Positions 46,342 through 56,385 of a stretch of 64,000 bases of DNA are shown one piece after another. Position numbers and translations under genes: made by a program. The notes below the pieces were generated by a model. It did no database searches, was not told the origin of the DNA, and saw only the letters and a program-made list of their open reading frames with translations. Numbering within the stretch: the first letter of the stretch is position 1; each line of letters opens with the position of its first letter. This stretch comes from Alphaproteobacteria bacterium 32-64-14 (lineage in GTDB: Bacteria > Pseudomonadota > Alphaproteobacteria > Caulobacterales > Hyphomonadaceae): contig NCEM01000009.1 in assembly GCA_002280725.1 (NCBI GenBank), positions 125,607 through 189,606 on the forward strand, in the 5' to 3' direction.

Positions 46342-47799
46342 ATGACGGTCGTCACCCGCTTCGCCCCCTCCCCGACAGGCTACCTCCATATCGGAGGCGC
46401 CCGCACGGCCCTGTTCTGTTGGCTATATGCCCGCGCGAAGGGCGGCAAGTTCCTGCTGAGGATCGAGGACACCGACAAGGAGCGCTCGACCCAGGCCGCC
46501 ATCGACGCAATCCTTGATGGTCTCAACTGGCTGGGGCTGGGCGGCGACGAGCCGCCCGTGCTGCAATCCACCCGCGCAGCGCGCCATGCGGAGGTGGCGC
46601 ATGAGCTGGTGAAACGCGGCGCGGCTTATCACTGCCCGGTGACTGCGGAAGAACTTCAGGCCCGCCGTGACGAGGCCGAAGGACTGCAAAAGAAGAAGGC
46701 TGCGGAAGGTTCGCTGTCGGACGCCGACGCAGCGCGGATGGCGGACCTGCTCAAGCCGTTCCGTTCGCCCTGGCGCGATCCCGCCAAGCCGGTACCTCCG
46801 GGCGCCGCCACCGTGATCCGGCTGCGCATGCCGGATACGAGAGAACTGACTGTTGCCGATCATGTGCAGGGTACAGTCTCACGGGCCTATGCCGATCTCG
46901 ACGAACTGGTCCTGCTGCGCTCCGACGGCTCGCCCACCTACATGCTCGCGGTCGTCGTGGATGATCACGACATGGGCGTTACGCATGTGATCCGGGGCGA
47001 CGATCACTTCCTCAACACGTTCCGTCAGCTGCCGATCTACATCGGCATGGACTGGCCGCAGCCGGACTACAGTCATGTGCCGCTGATCCACGGTCCGGAT
47101 GGCAAGAAGCTGTCCAAGCGCCACGGCGCCACCGCCGTAGACGAGTATCGCGATGTGCTGGGCTACTTGCCCGAGGCGATGCGCAACTATCTGTTGCGTC
47201 TCGGCTGGAGCCATGGCGACGACGAGATAATTCCGGACGACCAGGCGATCGCCTGGTTCGACCTCGACGGCCTCAACAAGGCGCCGGCCCGGCTGGACTT
47301 CGTGAAGCTCGACTCGGTGAACAAGCATTACATGGCGCTGGCCGATGATCAGCGCGTGTTCGCGCTCTGGAGCGCGCGCCCGGAGGCCAAGGCTCTCGGC
47401 GTTGACGAACTCAGCCGGATCGAGGCGGCGACGGGCGCTCTCAAGGGCCGGGCAGCGAATCTCGTCCAGTTCTCCGAACACGCCCGATTCCTTACCAACT
47501 TGCGCCCGATCGCCCTGGAGGGCAAAGCCGCCGCCCAGCTGAACGACGAGGCCCGGACGCGGCTATCGACCCTCCTTCCGGCTTTGGAAGGGGTACAGGA
47601 CTGGTCTGAGCCAGCCATCAAGGCCGCCCTCACGCAGTTTTGCGAGCAAAACAGCATCAGCCTAGGCAAAATCGGCCCGGTTTTGCGCGCCGTACTTACC
47701 GGAGGGGCGCCCGCCCCCGATATTACTCTTGTGCTGGCGTTGCTAGGCCGTAATGAAGCTTTCGCGCGCATGAGCGATCATGCCCGCGCCGGGGGTTGA
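46342..47799 (+). CDS. gltX: Glutamyl-tRNA synthetase
   Basis: 485 residues from the ATG at 46342 ([20 protein letters not shown]); upstream in-frame sequence is antisense to comEC and is rejected. Class I synthetase with the HIGH-type motif HIGG (16-19) and KMSKS-type KKLSKRHGA. The middle carries [13 protein letters not shown] and the anticodon-binding C-terminal helical domain. Charges tRNA-Glu. It is divergent from comEC and 37 nt upstream of gltA. Confidence 0.97.
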   Translation: MTVVTRFAPSPTGYLHIGGARTALFCWLYARAKGGKFLLRIEDTDKERSTQAAIDAILDGLNWLGLGGDEPPVLQSTRAARHAEVAHELVKRGAAYHCPVTAEELQARRDEAEGLQKKKAAEGSLSDADAARMADLLKPFRSPWRDPAKPVPPGAATVIRLRMPDTRELTVADHVQGTVSRAYADLDELVLLRSDGSPTYMLAVVVDDHDMGVTHVIRGDDHFLNTFRQLPIYIGMDWPQPDYSHVPLIHGPDGKKLSKRHGATAVDEYRDVLGYLPEAMRNYLLRLGWSHGDDEIIPDDQAIAWFDLDGLNKAPARLDFVKLDSVNKHYMALADDQRVFALWSARPEAKALGVDELSRIEAATGALKGRAANLVQFSEHARFLTNLRPIALEGKAAAQLNDEARTRLSTLLPALEGVQDWSEPAIKAALTQFCEQNSISLGKIGPVLRAVLTGGAPAPDITLVLALLGRNEAFARMSDHARAGG

Positions 47800-47836
47800 G
47801 CGGCGGGACGCCGTGGAATTTGAGGAGACTTCGTCG

Positions 47837-49141
47837 ATGGAAAACAAGGTCAAACCGAACGGCAAAGCGACCGTCAGCGCCAATGGCAAGACGGTTGAAA
47901 TGCCGGTCTACGCCGGAACCGTCGGGCCGGACGTGATCGACATCGGCAAACTCTACGCCCAGACGGGCATGTTCACGCTGGATCCGGGGTTCACCTCCAC
48001 CGCCAGCTGCGAAAGCCAGATCACCTACATCGACGGCGATCAGGGCATCCTGCTCCACCGCGGCTATCCGATCGAACAGCTGGCCGAGAAATCCAGCTTC
48101 CTCGAAGTCTGCTACCTGCTGCTGCACGGCGAGTTGCCGAACATGGCGCAGAGCCAGGAATTCAACAGCACGATCACGCGCCACACGATGCTGCACGCGC
48201 AATTCGATCGCTTCTTCGAAGGCTTCCGCCGCGACGCGCACCCGATGGCCATCATGTGCGGCGCCGTCGGCGCCCTGTCGGCCTTCTATCACGACTCCAC
48301 GAACGTCGATGATCCGGTGCAGCGCAAGGTCGCCCAGCATCGGATGATTGCGAAGATGCCGACGATTGCGGCGCGCGCATTCAAGTATCACGCCGGCCAA
48401 CCCTTCGTGAGCCCGCGCAACGAGCTCGATTATGCGTCGAACTTCCTGCGCATGTCGTTCGCGGTGCCGGCTGAAGACTACAAGGTGAACCCGGTTCTCG
48501 CCCGCGCTATGGACCGCATCTTCATCCTGCACGCCGACCACGAACAGAACGCCTCGACCTCGACTGTGCGTCTCGCCGGTTCATCGGGCGCGAACCCGTT
48601 CGCCTGCATCGCGGCCGGCATCGCCTGCTTGTGGGGGCCCGCGCACGGCGGTGCCAACGAAGCGGCGCTGCAGATGCTGCAGGAGATCGGCACCGTCGAG
48701 AACGTGAAGAAGCACGTCGACAAGGTGAAGAACAAGGTCGACGGCGTCCGCCTCATGGGCTTTGGCCACCGCGTCTACAAGAACTACGACCCCCGCGCCA
48801 AAGTCATGTCGCAGACCTGCAAGGAAGTGCTTGCGGAAGTCGGCATCAACGACCCGCTGCTGGAAGTCGCCATGGAACTGGAGCGCATCGCGCTGTCGGA
48901 TGAGTACTTCATCGAGAAGAAGCTCTACCCGAACGTGGACTTCTATTCGGGCATCACGCTGAAGGCGATGGGCTTCCCGGTCTCGATGTTCACCGTGCTG
49001 TTCGCGCTCGCCCGTACTGTTGGCTGGATCGCCCAGTGGGAAGAAATGACCACGGACAAGACCCAGCGCATCGGCCGTCCGCGCCAGATCTACACGGGTG
49101 CGCCACAGCGCGACTATGTGGCGATCGGACAACGTAAGTAA
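47837..49141 (+). CDS. gltA: Citrate synthase
   Basis: 434 residues from the ATG at 47837, preceded by GAGGAGA. Condenses acetyl-CoA and oxaloacetate. The large-type (hexameric, NADH-sensitive class) layout has the N-terminal beta region [20 protein letters not shown]. Active-site residues lie in [22 protein letters not shown] and [10 protein letters not shown]. Normal length. A terminator follows at 49167. Confidence 0.98.
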   Translation: MENKVKPNGKATVSANGKTVEMPVYAGTVGPDVIDIGKLYAQTGMFTLDPGFTSTASCESQITYIDGDQGILLHRGYPIEQLAEKSSFLEVCYLLLHGELPNMAQSQEFNSTITRHTMLHAQFDRFFEGFRRDAHPMAIMCGAVGALSAFYHDSTNVDDPVQRKVAQHRMIAKMPTIAARAFKYHAGQPFVSPRNELDYASNFLRMSFAVPAEDYKVNPVLARAMDRIFILHADHEQNASTSTVRLAGSSGANPFACIAAGIACLWGPAHGGANEAALQMLQEIGTVENVKKHVDKVKNKVDGVRLMGFGHRVYKNYDPRAKVMSQTCKEVLAEVGINDPLLEVAMELERIALSDEYFIEKKLYPNVDFYSGITLKAMGFPVSMFTVLFALARTVGWIAQWEEMTTDKTQRIGRPRQIYTGAPQRDYVAIGQRK

Positions 49142-49166
49142 GCCACGCCCACAAGCAGACACGACG

Positions 49167-49198
49167 GAAAGGCGGCCTCAGGGTCGCCTTTCTTCGTT
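49167..49198 (+). terminator. Rho-independent terminator of gltA
   Basis: GAAAGGCG (49167-49174) pairs with CGCCTTTC (49185-49192), followed by TTCGTTT. It separates gltA from the convergent lpxB end. Confidence 0.8.
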
Positions 49199-50341
49199 TC
49201 AGGACAGCTTGAGGATGGTTTCCGCCGAGATGTCGGCGGCAGAGCGGCCATCGCCCGACATGATGCGGATCGCCTCGCGCTGTGCAGCGCGCTGCGCATC
49301 GAGAACCTTGCTGTCCGTCAGGCGCAGTTCCGCGGCCGCTGCGATCCGGCGCGGCTCAAATCGCGTCTGGATGAATTCGGGGATCACTTCGCTGTTCGCT
49401 GCGACGTTCACCAGCGAAGAGTATTTCGATTTGAACAGGAAGCCGCGCAGCAAGGCCCATGTGATCCAGCCAAGCTTATAGCCAGTGACCACGGCCGCGC
49501 CCTGGGCGGCCAGCTCCGTCGTCACCGTACCTGAGCAGGCGATCGCCACCGTCATCGCGGCATAGGCGTCCGCTTTTTCCGCGTCATTCATCACCAGCAG
49601 GATCGGAAAAGACTGGCTGGCGGCAAGCGCCCTTAGCTCTTCCACCACGGCAGGCGACACCATGCAGACGACCTGTCGGCGGCGATCACGCTCACGAACG
49701 ATGCGCGTTGCTTCCATCAGCGTGGGTGCGACGCGGCTCATCTCGGATTTGCGGCTGCCAGGCAGCAGGCCGATGATCGGCGTGTCGGCAGCAATGCCAT
49801 GGCGGGCGCGGAAGGCCTGCCCGTCGCCTTTCGGAAGGCGATGCAGCGCCGGATTGCCGATCACGGTCGTGGGCAGGCCCCACTTTACGTAAAACGGTTG
49901 CTCGAAGGGATGAATGCACAAGAGGTGATCCACCCATTGCGCCAGCACGCGCGCCCGGCCCGGCCGCGTCGCCCAGACCTGCGGTCCGATCAGCTTGATT
50001 CGCTTGGCTTTGGCGCCGCGCAGCTTCAGCTCCCGTGCCAGCCGCCACATGAAGCCCCAGCTGTCTATCAGCACCACGCTGTCCGGGTCGGCCTTCATGA
50101 TGACGTCGGCACAATCAGCCACGGCTTTCTTGACGCGGCTGTATGCCTTCAACCCTTCAACCAGCCCCAGCACCGCAAGGCCCGACATGTCGACGTCGGA
50201 GGCAGCGTCCCGCGCGCGCATGCGATCTCCGCCGATGCCGGATATCCGCGTGGCGGGCGCACGCGCGCGGATCGCGTCGATCACGTCGGCGCCGGCAGCG
50301 TCTCCTGAATCCTCTGCGGCGACGAGGAAGACGTGGCTCAC
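49199..50341 (-). CDS. lpxB: Lipid-A-disaccharide synthase
   Basis: 380 residues. Glycosyltransferase that joins UDP-2,3-diacylglucosamine and lipid X in lipid A synthesis at the inner membrane. N-terminal AAEDSGDAAGADVI (usually AGExSGD), VLIDSWGFMWRLARELK, IGPQVWATRPGRARVL, CIHPFEQPFYVKWGL and LLPGSRKSE are family landmarks. Starts with GTG in a GTGA overlap with lpxI, and is last in the long operon. Confidence 0.95.
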   Translation of the reverse strand: MSHVFLVAAEDSGDAAGADVIDAIRARAPATRISGIGGDRMRARDAASDVDMSGLAVLGLVEGLKAYSRVKKAVADCADVIMKADPDSVVLIDSWGFMWRLARELKLRGAKAKRIKLIGPQVWATRPGRARVLAQWVDHLLCIHPFEQPFYVKWGLPTTVIGNPALHRLPKGDGQAFRARHGIAADTPIIGLLPGSRKSEMSRVAPTLMEATRIVRERDRRRQVVCMVSPAVVEELRALAASQSFPILLVMNDAEKADAYAAMTVAIACSGTVTTELAAQGAAVVTGYKLGWITWALLRGFLFKSKYSSLVNVAANSEVIPEFIQTRFEPRRIAAAAELRLTDSKVLDAQRAAQREAIRIMSGDGRSAADISAETILKLS

Positions 50342-51189
50342 GCGAGCTCCGCAGGCGTGAAGCCGTAGATGAAGATGCCGGCGGCATCCGCAGCGCGCGC
50401 GACCGCGTGGCGATCCACGATCAGCGCGCCGCCTGCCTCGATGGCGATACCCGCAAGCCCGGCTGCCGATGCGCCCTCAACAGTGCGCAGCCCGATGGTC
50501 GGAAGATCGATGCGCCGCTCCTGCTGCGGCTTTGGCCGCTTCACTAGTACGCCCCGGCGCGCGGCGGGCGTCCCGCGGATTTCCGCCACAAGCTCCGGAA
50601 TGCGCGCGAGCATGCGGTCGGTGCCTTCCTGCGCCTCGACCGCGAGGATCAGGCCATCGCACGACACCGCGCCCTGCCCGATCTCAAGCGATCCGGACAC
50701 CGCAGCGACTTCTGCGGCGCGGCGAATGTCTAGCCAGTGTTCGGGTGCAGGCTGGATAGCGCCAATTGCGCCTGCCGCGACGCGCAGGTCATCCAGCACA
50801 TCATCGGCGCCGATGATGCGGAAGCCGGCGTCGGCAAACACATCCATCACCGCGCGCATAAGCGCATCGTCGCCCTTCGTTGCGGCGGCGAGGACTTTCG
50901 GCAGGGCGTGAATGCCCTTGAGATCCAGCTTCAGTGAGGCGAAATCGGGACGCTTGATCGCGCCCGCAAATACCATCTCTTCGCAACCTTCCTTGCGCAT
51001 CACCTGCATCAGCTTGCCGAGTTGCCCGACTGACAGCTCGATGCCGTCAAACTCCGCGACCAGCGCGGGGTCGGCGAAGCCTTTGAGGCCAACAAGCAGG
51101 GGATTGCGGTTTGTGCGCCTTGCCTGCTCGGCGACACGGCGCGGAAGGTCGCCCGCGCCTGCGACGACGGCCAGCCTCGCCGCCGCCAT
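50338..51189 (-). CDS. lpxI: UDP-2,3-diacylglucosamine pyrophosphatase, LpxI type
   Basis: 283 residues from the ATG at 51189, sharing one base (TGATG) with the lpxA stop. LpxI hydrolyses UDP-2,3-diacylglucosamine and replaces LpxH in alphaproteobacteria. It shows LAVVAGAGDLPRRVAEQA, VGQLGKLMQVMRKEGCEEMV, FAGAIKRPDF, and the C-terminal domain with VSCDGLILAVEAQEGTD and DLPTIGLRTVEGA. Length is normal. Confidence 0.95.
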   Translation of the reverse strand: MAAARLAVVAGAGDLPRRVAEQARRTNRNPLLVGLKGFADPALVAEFDGIELSVGQLGKLMQVMRKEGCEEMVFAGAIKRPDFASLKLDLKGIHALPKVLAAATKGDDALMRAVMDVFADAGFRIIGADDVLDDLRVAAGAIGAIQPAPEHWLDIRRAAEVAAVSGSLEIGQGAVSCDGLILAVEAQEGTDRMLARIPELVAEIRGTPAARRGVLVKRPKPQQERRIDLPTIGLRTVEGASAAGLAGIAIEAGGALIVDRHAVARAADAAGIFIYGFTPAELA

Positions 51190-51980
51190 CAGCCGACCCT
51201 CGGCGTGCAAAGCGGGCGCTTTTCGCCAGCGCGGATGAAGTCGACGATGCGCGCCACCTCTGGAATGTGGCCGAGCTGTTCTGCCGTTTGCTCCAGCCTG
51301 TCCTCGAAATAGCCCTCGCCATGGAACAGCGTCTTGTAGACGCCGCGCAGTGTATGAATCGTTTCGCGCGTCGCGCCGCGGCGCTTCAGGCCAACGATGT
51401 TGAGCCCGTTGAGATTGCCCTGCCCGTCCACCATGCCGTACGGGATCACATCGCCCAGGACGGCGGCGCATCCGCCAATGAAGGCGCCCATCCCGATGCG
51501 CCCGAGCTGGTGAACTGCGGAGTTACCGCCGATGATGACCGAGTCCTCGATCGTCGCCCCGCCGCCGCTCACCGCATGGGTCGAGTAGATTACGCCATTG
51601 CCGACGAGCCCGTCATGGCCGACATGCGTTGCGTTCATCAGCATGCACTTGTTGCCGATCACGGTCTGCCCGCGTCCCTGAACGGTGCCGAGGTGCAGCA
51701 CCACGCTCTCGCGGATCAGGTTGTCCGTGCCGATGATCAGCTTGGTGTCTTCGCCTTTGTACTTCGTGTCCTGCGGCGGGTGGCCGAGGGAGGCGAACGG
51801 ATAGATCGCCGTGCGGTCGCCAATGAATGTCGATCCGGCAACCGACACGTGCGACACAAGCCGGACGTTCTCGCCCAGACGGGCGCGCGATGACACCGTG
51901 CAGAACGGACCGATCTCGACGCCGTCGGCGAGCTCCGCGCCGCGTTCCACGATTGAAGTCGGATGGATGGTTACAGCCAT
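51189..51980 (-). CDS. lpxA: UDP-N-acetylglucosamine acyltransferase
   Basis: 263 residues of left-handed beta-helix with hexapeptide repeats, then a C-terminal helical domain (RGATRETIHTLRGVYKTLFH). Adds the first 3-hydroxyacyl chain of lipid A. The catalytic His region reads NATHVGHDGLVGNGV, and IGGNSAVHQLGRIGMGAF is typical. It follows lpxD by 30 nt, with no fabZ between them. Normal length. Confidence 0.96.
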   Translation of the reverse strand: MAVTIHPTSIVERGAELADGVEIGPFCTVSSRARLGENVRLVSHVSVAGSTFIGDRTAIYPFASLGHPPQDTKYKGEDTKLIIGTDNLIRESVVLHLGTVQGRGQTVIGNKCMLMNATHVGHDGLVGNGVIYSTHAVSGGGATIEDSVIIGGNSAVHQLGRIGMGAFIGGCAAVLGDVIPYGMVDGQGNLNGLNIVGLKRRGATRETIHTLRGVYKTLFHGEGYFEDRLEQTAEQLGHIPEVARIVDFIRAGEKRPLCTPRVG

Positions 51981-52010
51981 ATGCTCCGGCGCCTCAGCCG
52001 GCGGGACCGG

Positions 52011-53027
52011 CTAGTCGGTTCTTGTTGAACGCTTTTGCGCCGCCCGGGCGAGCCATGCAAGCTCGCGCATCCAACCCCGAATGGGCTTGGCCGGATAGCC
52101 AGCCCAGGTTTCGCCGGCCGGTACGTCGCCCAGCACGGCCGCTCCCGCCGCGATGCGTGCACCGGCCCCTATCGTGACGTGATCCTTGAGGCCGACCCGG
52201 CCGCCGAACTGCACCCCGTCGCCAACTGAGCTGGACCCGGAAACGCCCGCGAACGCCGCCATGACGACACGGGCGCCGATCCGGCAGTTGTGGCCGATAT
52301 GGCAGAGGTTATCGATGTGCGTCCCCTCGCCGATGACCGTGTCCTCCAGCAGCCCTCGGTCGAGACAGGAGTTGGCGCCGATCGAGACCTTGTTCTGGAT
52401 TATCACCCGCCCGAAATGCGGCGTAAGGCTCGCCCCGCCCATAGCGGGGGCCAGGCCGAAGCCTGCCTCGCCCACCACCACGCCGGGATAGATCCTGACG
52501 CCATCGCCGATCAAGGCGCAGCGCAGGCTGGCATTGGCGCCGATGACGGTCTGCGCGCCGATCTGGACGCCGGGGCCAATAACGGTGTTGGCGCCGATCT
52601 GGACGCCCGGGCCGATGGCGGCGCCTGCGCCGATCACAGCGCCGGGCTCAAGCCGGGCGGAGGCATGGATGCGGGCGGAGGGGTGAATTGCGGGCTGGCC
52701 TACCTCTAGCGTCCGCAAGCTCACCAACCGCTCGGAGATCGCCGCAAAGGCCGCACGCGGCCGGCGCGTCTCGATAAGGGTGGGTCCGGGGCCAAGGCCT
52801 GCCGCGGCCTCCGGTGACACGAGGATCAGCCCCGCGCGTGAAACGTCAGCGCCATCGCGCGCCGTCTCTTCCAGGAAGCAGAGATCGTCAGGTCCGGCAT
52901 TGGTAGCCGCAGCAACCGAGCGGACCGTTCGCACGGGATCACCACGCGATACGGTTGCGCCGACAAGCTGGGCGATATCCGAGGCGCTCAACGGACCGGT
53001 GAGCTGATAGAACCTCGGATCGATCAC
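52011..53027 (-). CDS. lpxD: UDP-3-O-acylglucosamine N-acyltransferase
   Basis: 338 residues, starting with GTG at 53027 after AAAGG. N-terminal uridine-binding domain (1-100: FLEETARDGADVSRAGLILV), then a left-handed beta-helix of hexapeptide repeats (IGPGVQIGANTVIGPGVQIG) and the catalytic His in NLCHIGHNCRIGARV. C-terminal helical cap (GYPAKPIRGWMRELAWLARA). Transfers the second 3-hydroxyacyl chain in lipid A synthesis. Downstream of ompH by 27 nt. Confidence 0.96.
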   Translation of the reverse strand: MIDPRFYQLTGPLSASDIAQLVGATVSRGDPVRTVRSVAAATNAGPDDLCFLEETARDGADVSRAGLILVSPEAAAGLGPGPTLIETRRPRAAFAAISERLVSLRTLEVGQPAIHPSARIHASARLEPGAVIGAGAAIGPGVQIGANTVIGPGVQIGAQTVIGANASLRCALIGDGVRIYPGVVVGEAGFGLAPAMGGASLTPHFGRVIIQNKVSIGANSCLDRGLLEDTVIGEGTHIDNLCHIGHNCRIGARVVMAAFAGVSGSSSVGDGVQFGGRVGLKDHVTIGAGARIAAGAAVLGDVPAGETWAGYPAKPIRGWMRELAWLARAAQKRSTRTD

Positions 53028-53054
53028 CGTCCAGCCTTTGTCCTGTCTAGACGA

Positions 53055-53672
53055 TCAACGACCGCCGCCCGGCGCCGGAACCGCAGCAGGCGCCGGCGGC
53101 TGCGGCAGGGTGGCCTGCAGCGCTGCGATGCTCGGCACCGTCGCATCAAGGCGGGCGATGACCTTTGCCGTGATATCCACGTTGTCCTTGACGTACCAAG
53201 TCGAGGATACGCTCACGATGGCGTCCGCGCCAGCTTCCTTGGCGACCGCTTCAACGGCCGGAGCCAGAACCTGAAGAAAAGCCATGTTGTAGTTGTTGTC
53301 GCGCTGTTCGACGTTTTGGCTCAGCACATCCTGGCGCTGCATGAAGTCCTGCGCCTTGCGGTTCAGGGTCTCAACGCGCGCCTTCAGCGTCGGGTTGGCC
53401 GCGATTGCCTCCGGCGTGAGCGACTCGATCTGGGGCTTCAACGAAGCGCCTTCGGAATCCAGTTCGGTTTTCAGTGTCTTCAGGCCCAACTGATCGACGC
53501 CAGCTGAGGTGAACGTGTCCAACGAGGCGTTCAACTCCTTGCCGAGCTTGCTCTCCTGACGGACGCGCTGCTCGTCGAGAATGAACACTTTGGTCTGGGC
53601 GAAGGCGGCGCCTGCCATGTTCGTCAGACCGACGAAGACAGCGGCAACTAGGGCAAGCTTCCGGACATTCAT
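53055..53672 (-). CDS. ompH: Periplasmic chaperone OmpH/Skp
   Basis: 205 residues. Signal peptide ending AGAAFA, then TKVFILDEQRVRQESKLGK, a long central helical hairpin (about 45-135) and a short C-terminal beta/core region (VAKEAGADAIVSVSSTWYV), ending in a Pro/Ala-rich tail. Skp-type trimeric chaperone for unfolded outer-membrane proteins, here directly after bamA (3 nt). The primary sequence is divergent, as usual for the family. Confidence 0.9.
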   Translation of the reverse strand: MNVRKLALVAAVFVGLTNMAGAAFAQTKVFILDEQRVRQESKLGKELNASLDTFTSAGVDQLGLKTLKTELDSEGASLKPQIESLTPEAIAANPTLKARVETLNRKAQDFMQRQDVLSQNVEQRDNNYNMAFLQVLAPAVEAVAKEAGADAIVSVSSTWYVKDNVDITAKVIARLDATVPSIAALQATLPQPPAPAAVPAPGGGR

Positions 53673-53675
53673 ACG

Positions 53676-56234
53676 CTAGAACCTTGTGTTGGTGGCGAAC
53701 CGGAACGACTCCGTCCGGTCATACTCTTCGGAGGCCAGAATCTGCGAGAAATCGAAGCGGATCGGGCCGAATGGTGAATCCCAACCGATGCTGATGCCCG
53801 CGCTGGCCCGCAAGCTGGCGCTGTCATCGACACGGTAAGATTCGAACGTGTTGTCCAACTTCCTGTTACGGTCGCGTTCGTCGAGAAGTCCCAGCGTACC
53901 GGCTTCGAAGAAGAAGGCTCCATCAAGTCCGAACTCTTCGGGAACATACGGCAGGGGGAAGGACAATTCCAAGGACCCGATTGCATATGCCTTGCCGCCC
54001 AGTGCGTTGAATTTCTGGATTTTTGAAGGCAACAGAGCGCCTGAGGAGTCACGCGATGCAGTCGTATAAAGCAGCTGGCCGTTGGAGTTGATGATCTGAG
54101 TCCCGTCAGGGTTGAGTTGCGGGATGGTGAAATCAGGCGGCGCGATACCCGGATCGAGCGCCAGCGGCTCCGTTTCGTAGTAGTACCGCACCTCGCGAGG
54201 GCCAAGGCCCGCCACATCGAACCCACGGAATGAGTTGCCGCCCTTGAAAAAGCGGTCGTTGATGCGGATGCCTTCATCCCCCCAGCTTTCGATATAGCCG
54301 GCCTCAAGGCGCGCGCGCAGGCGCCAACCCGGCGCGAAGCCGTGATAGATTGAGCCGGAGAATTCATTCCGCAGGTAGTTCACGTCGCCGCCAAGACCCG
54401 CGATATCCTGGCTGAAGTTCAGGTCAAAGCCGCGCGTGGGTTCGAGATAGTCGTTCGTGCGGTTCATCGTCAGCGTGTAGCCGAACGAAGAGTTCACCCG
54501 ATCGCCCTGCTGGTCGCAAAGCGACGCGCGAACAAAACCGGTTGTTGAGCAATTCGTATACGATCTCGAAAGTGGATTGTCATCGAGCTGCAAGTCATCG
54601 CGACGCAGCCGATAGCGCATGTGCAAGCTGTCGCTGTCAGACAAGGGGAACTGAAGGCGCAAACCGGCGCCGACGACAGAGTTCCGGAAACCTGCGATAG
54701 AGTAGAAGTTCGACTGCGTCATGAACACGTCAATACCGGCCGCAAGATTACGGTCCTGAAATTTCGGTTCAGTAAAGCGGAACTCGATATCCTGCTGGCG
54801 CGCCGTGGTCTGAATGCGGGCCGAGAGATACTGGCCGCGGCCGCGGAAGTTGCGCTGTTGGGCGCTGACGCTGAACAGGAAGGCGTCCTGCGACGAGAAA
54901 CCCGCCGAGAAGGCGAGTTCGCCCGTGGCTTCCTCTTCAACTTTCACCTTTATGATCGTGCGATCGGCAGTCGAGCCGGGCTCGTCGTTGATCTCGACCG
55001 TGTCGGGTTTGAAGAACCCCAGTGAGCGGATACGATTGCGGGCTGTATCGAGTGCGACCGGATTGTACTGGTCACCTTCCGCCATGCGGATTTCGCGACG
55101 AACAACGCGGTCGAGCGTCTGCGTGTTGCCCTCGATATCGATGCGCTCCACGTAAACACGGGCGCCCTCATCCACTTCGAACGTGATGCCGATCGTGTGG
55201 TTGACCGGATCGCGCTGTTCGCGCGGGCGGATCTGCACGTTGGCGTAGCCCGCAATACCAGCGGCGAAGGTCAGCGAGTCGATCGCGTCCTGGATACTCT
55301 TCGAGCGGAACTGCTGGCCTTCCTGCATCGGCAGGAACAGCGCGAGTCGCTCGCCCGACAGCTTCTCGAGCTCGGTGTCGACCGACAGCTTGCCGAAGTT
55401 GTACTGCTCACCCTCGTCGATCGAGAACGTCAGATAGAAGTCGCGGCGATCCGGCGTCAGTTCGGCGACGGAAGAGATCACGCGGAAGTCGGCATAGCCG
55501 TTGTTGGTGTAGAACTCGGTCAGCTTCGAACGGTCGTACTCGACCTGGCCGGGGTTGTAGTTGTCGGCCTGTTCGAAGAAGCGCCACCAGCGCGATTCGC
55601 GGGTCGTGATTTCTTCGCGCAGACGATCGTCGGGATACGCTTCGTTCCCTATGAAGTTGATCGAGCGGACGCCCGTCGTCGGGCCTTCGTCGATGACGAA
55701 GATAAGGTCCGCGCGGTTCTGGGGGAGAACCTTGTATTGCGGCGTTACCGTCGCAGCGAAGCGGCCGGCGCGGCGATAGACTTCCAGGATACGCTGCACG
55801 TCCTGCTCGACGCGCGAAAGGGTGAAGGTCTGCCTGGGCTCGGCCTCGGTCTCTTCCTCGAGACGCTCGGTCGTGACCGCGTTGTTACCCTCGAAGATGA
55901 TGCGGTTGATGATCGGGTTTTCCAGAACGCGCACGACAAGGTCGCTGCCGCGCGTTTCCATCTGGATGTCGGCAAACAGGCCGGTCTCGCCAAGAGCGCG
56001 CACCGACAGGCCGATGCGCTCTTCATCGAAGGCGTCGCCCGGACGGACCAGGAGGTAGGACAGCACGGTCCTGGCCTCGATCCGCTGGTTACCCTCGACC
56101 AGGATGCGGCCGATGATCTGCGGCTGTTGGGGCTGCTGTCCCCAGGCCTTGCCCATAGGGCTCAGGTCCTGGGCGGCAACTATTGCGCCGGCCGACGCTG
56201 TCAGCGCCAGGGCGCAAGCGAACCAAGACCGCAT
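53676..56234 (-). CDS. bamA: Outer-membrane protein assembly factor BamA
   Basis: 852 residues. Signal peptide (about 1-21), then five POTRA domains from about 38 to 430 (first one QIIGRILVEGNQRIEARTVL, fourth IEGNTQTLDRVVRREIRMAEG), then the 16-strand barrel with the conserved loop-6 VRGF-type segment (KGGNSFRGFDVAG). The last strand ends FRFATNTRF with a terminal Phe as the targeting signal. Folds and inserts outer-membrane beta-barrels. Preceded by rseP across 151 nt that may hold an internal promoter. Confidence 0.97.
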   Translation of the reverse strand: MRSWFACALALTASAGAIVAAQDLSPMGKAWGQQPQQPQIIGRILVEGNQRIEARTVLSYLLVRPGDAFDEERIGLSVRALGETGLFADIQMETRGSDLVVRVLENPIINRIIFEGNNAVTTERLEEETEAEPRQTFTLSRVEQDVQRILEVYRRAGRFAATVTPQYKVLPQNRADLIFVIDEGPTTGVRSINFIGNEAYPDDRLREEITTRESRWWRFFEQADNYNPGQVEYDRSKLTEFYTNNGYADFRVISSVAELTPDRRDFYLTFSIDEGEQYNFGKLSVDTELEKLSGERLALFLPMQEGQQFRSKSIQDAIDSLTFAAGIAGYANVQIRPREQRDPVNHTIGITFEVDEGARVYVERIDIEGNTQTLDRVVRREIRMAEGDQYNPVALDTARNRIRSLGFFKPDTVEINDEPGSTADRTIIKVKVEEEATGELAFSAGFSSQDAFLFSVSAQQRNFRGRGQYLSARIQTTARQQDIEFRFTEPKFQDRNLAAGIDVFMTQSNFYSIAGFRNSVVGAGLRLQFPLSDSDSLHMRYRLRRDDLQLDDNPLSRSYTNCSTTGFVRASLCDQQGDRVNSSFGYTLTMNRTNDYLEPTRGFDLNFSQDIAGLGGDVNYLRNEFSGSIYHGFAPGWRLRARLEAGYIESWGDEGIRINDRFFKGGNSFRGFDVAGLGPREVRYYYETEPLALDPGIAPPDFTIPQLNPDGTQIINSNGQLLYTTASRDSSGALLPSKIQKFNALGGKAYAIGSLELSFPLPYVPEEFGLDGAFFFEAGTLGLLDERDRNRKLDNTFESYRVDDSASLRASAGISIGWDSPFGPIRFDFSQILASEEYDRTESFRFATNTRF

Positions 56235-56385
56235 TACCTACCCCTTACAACACTACGAACCGCATGGCGCGGCCTTCTCGGCCGTCTTAAGACAACAGGA
56301 AGCTCAAAAGCTCAAGCGCTGGGCTTTTTTGAGGCTAGGTTTCGGGAACCCACGAAGCGCTAAGAACTACAAAGGCCCCAAAAGC

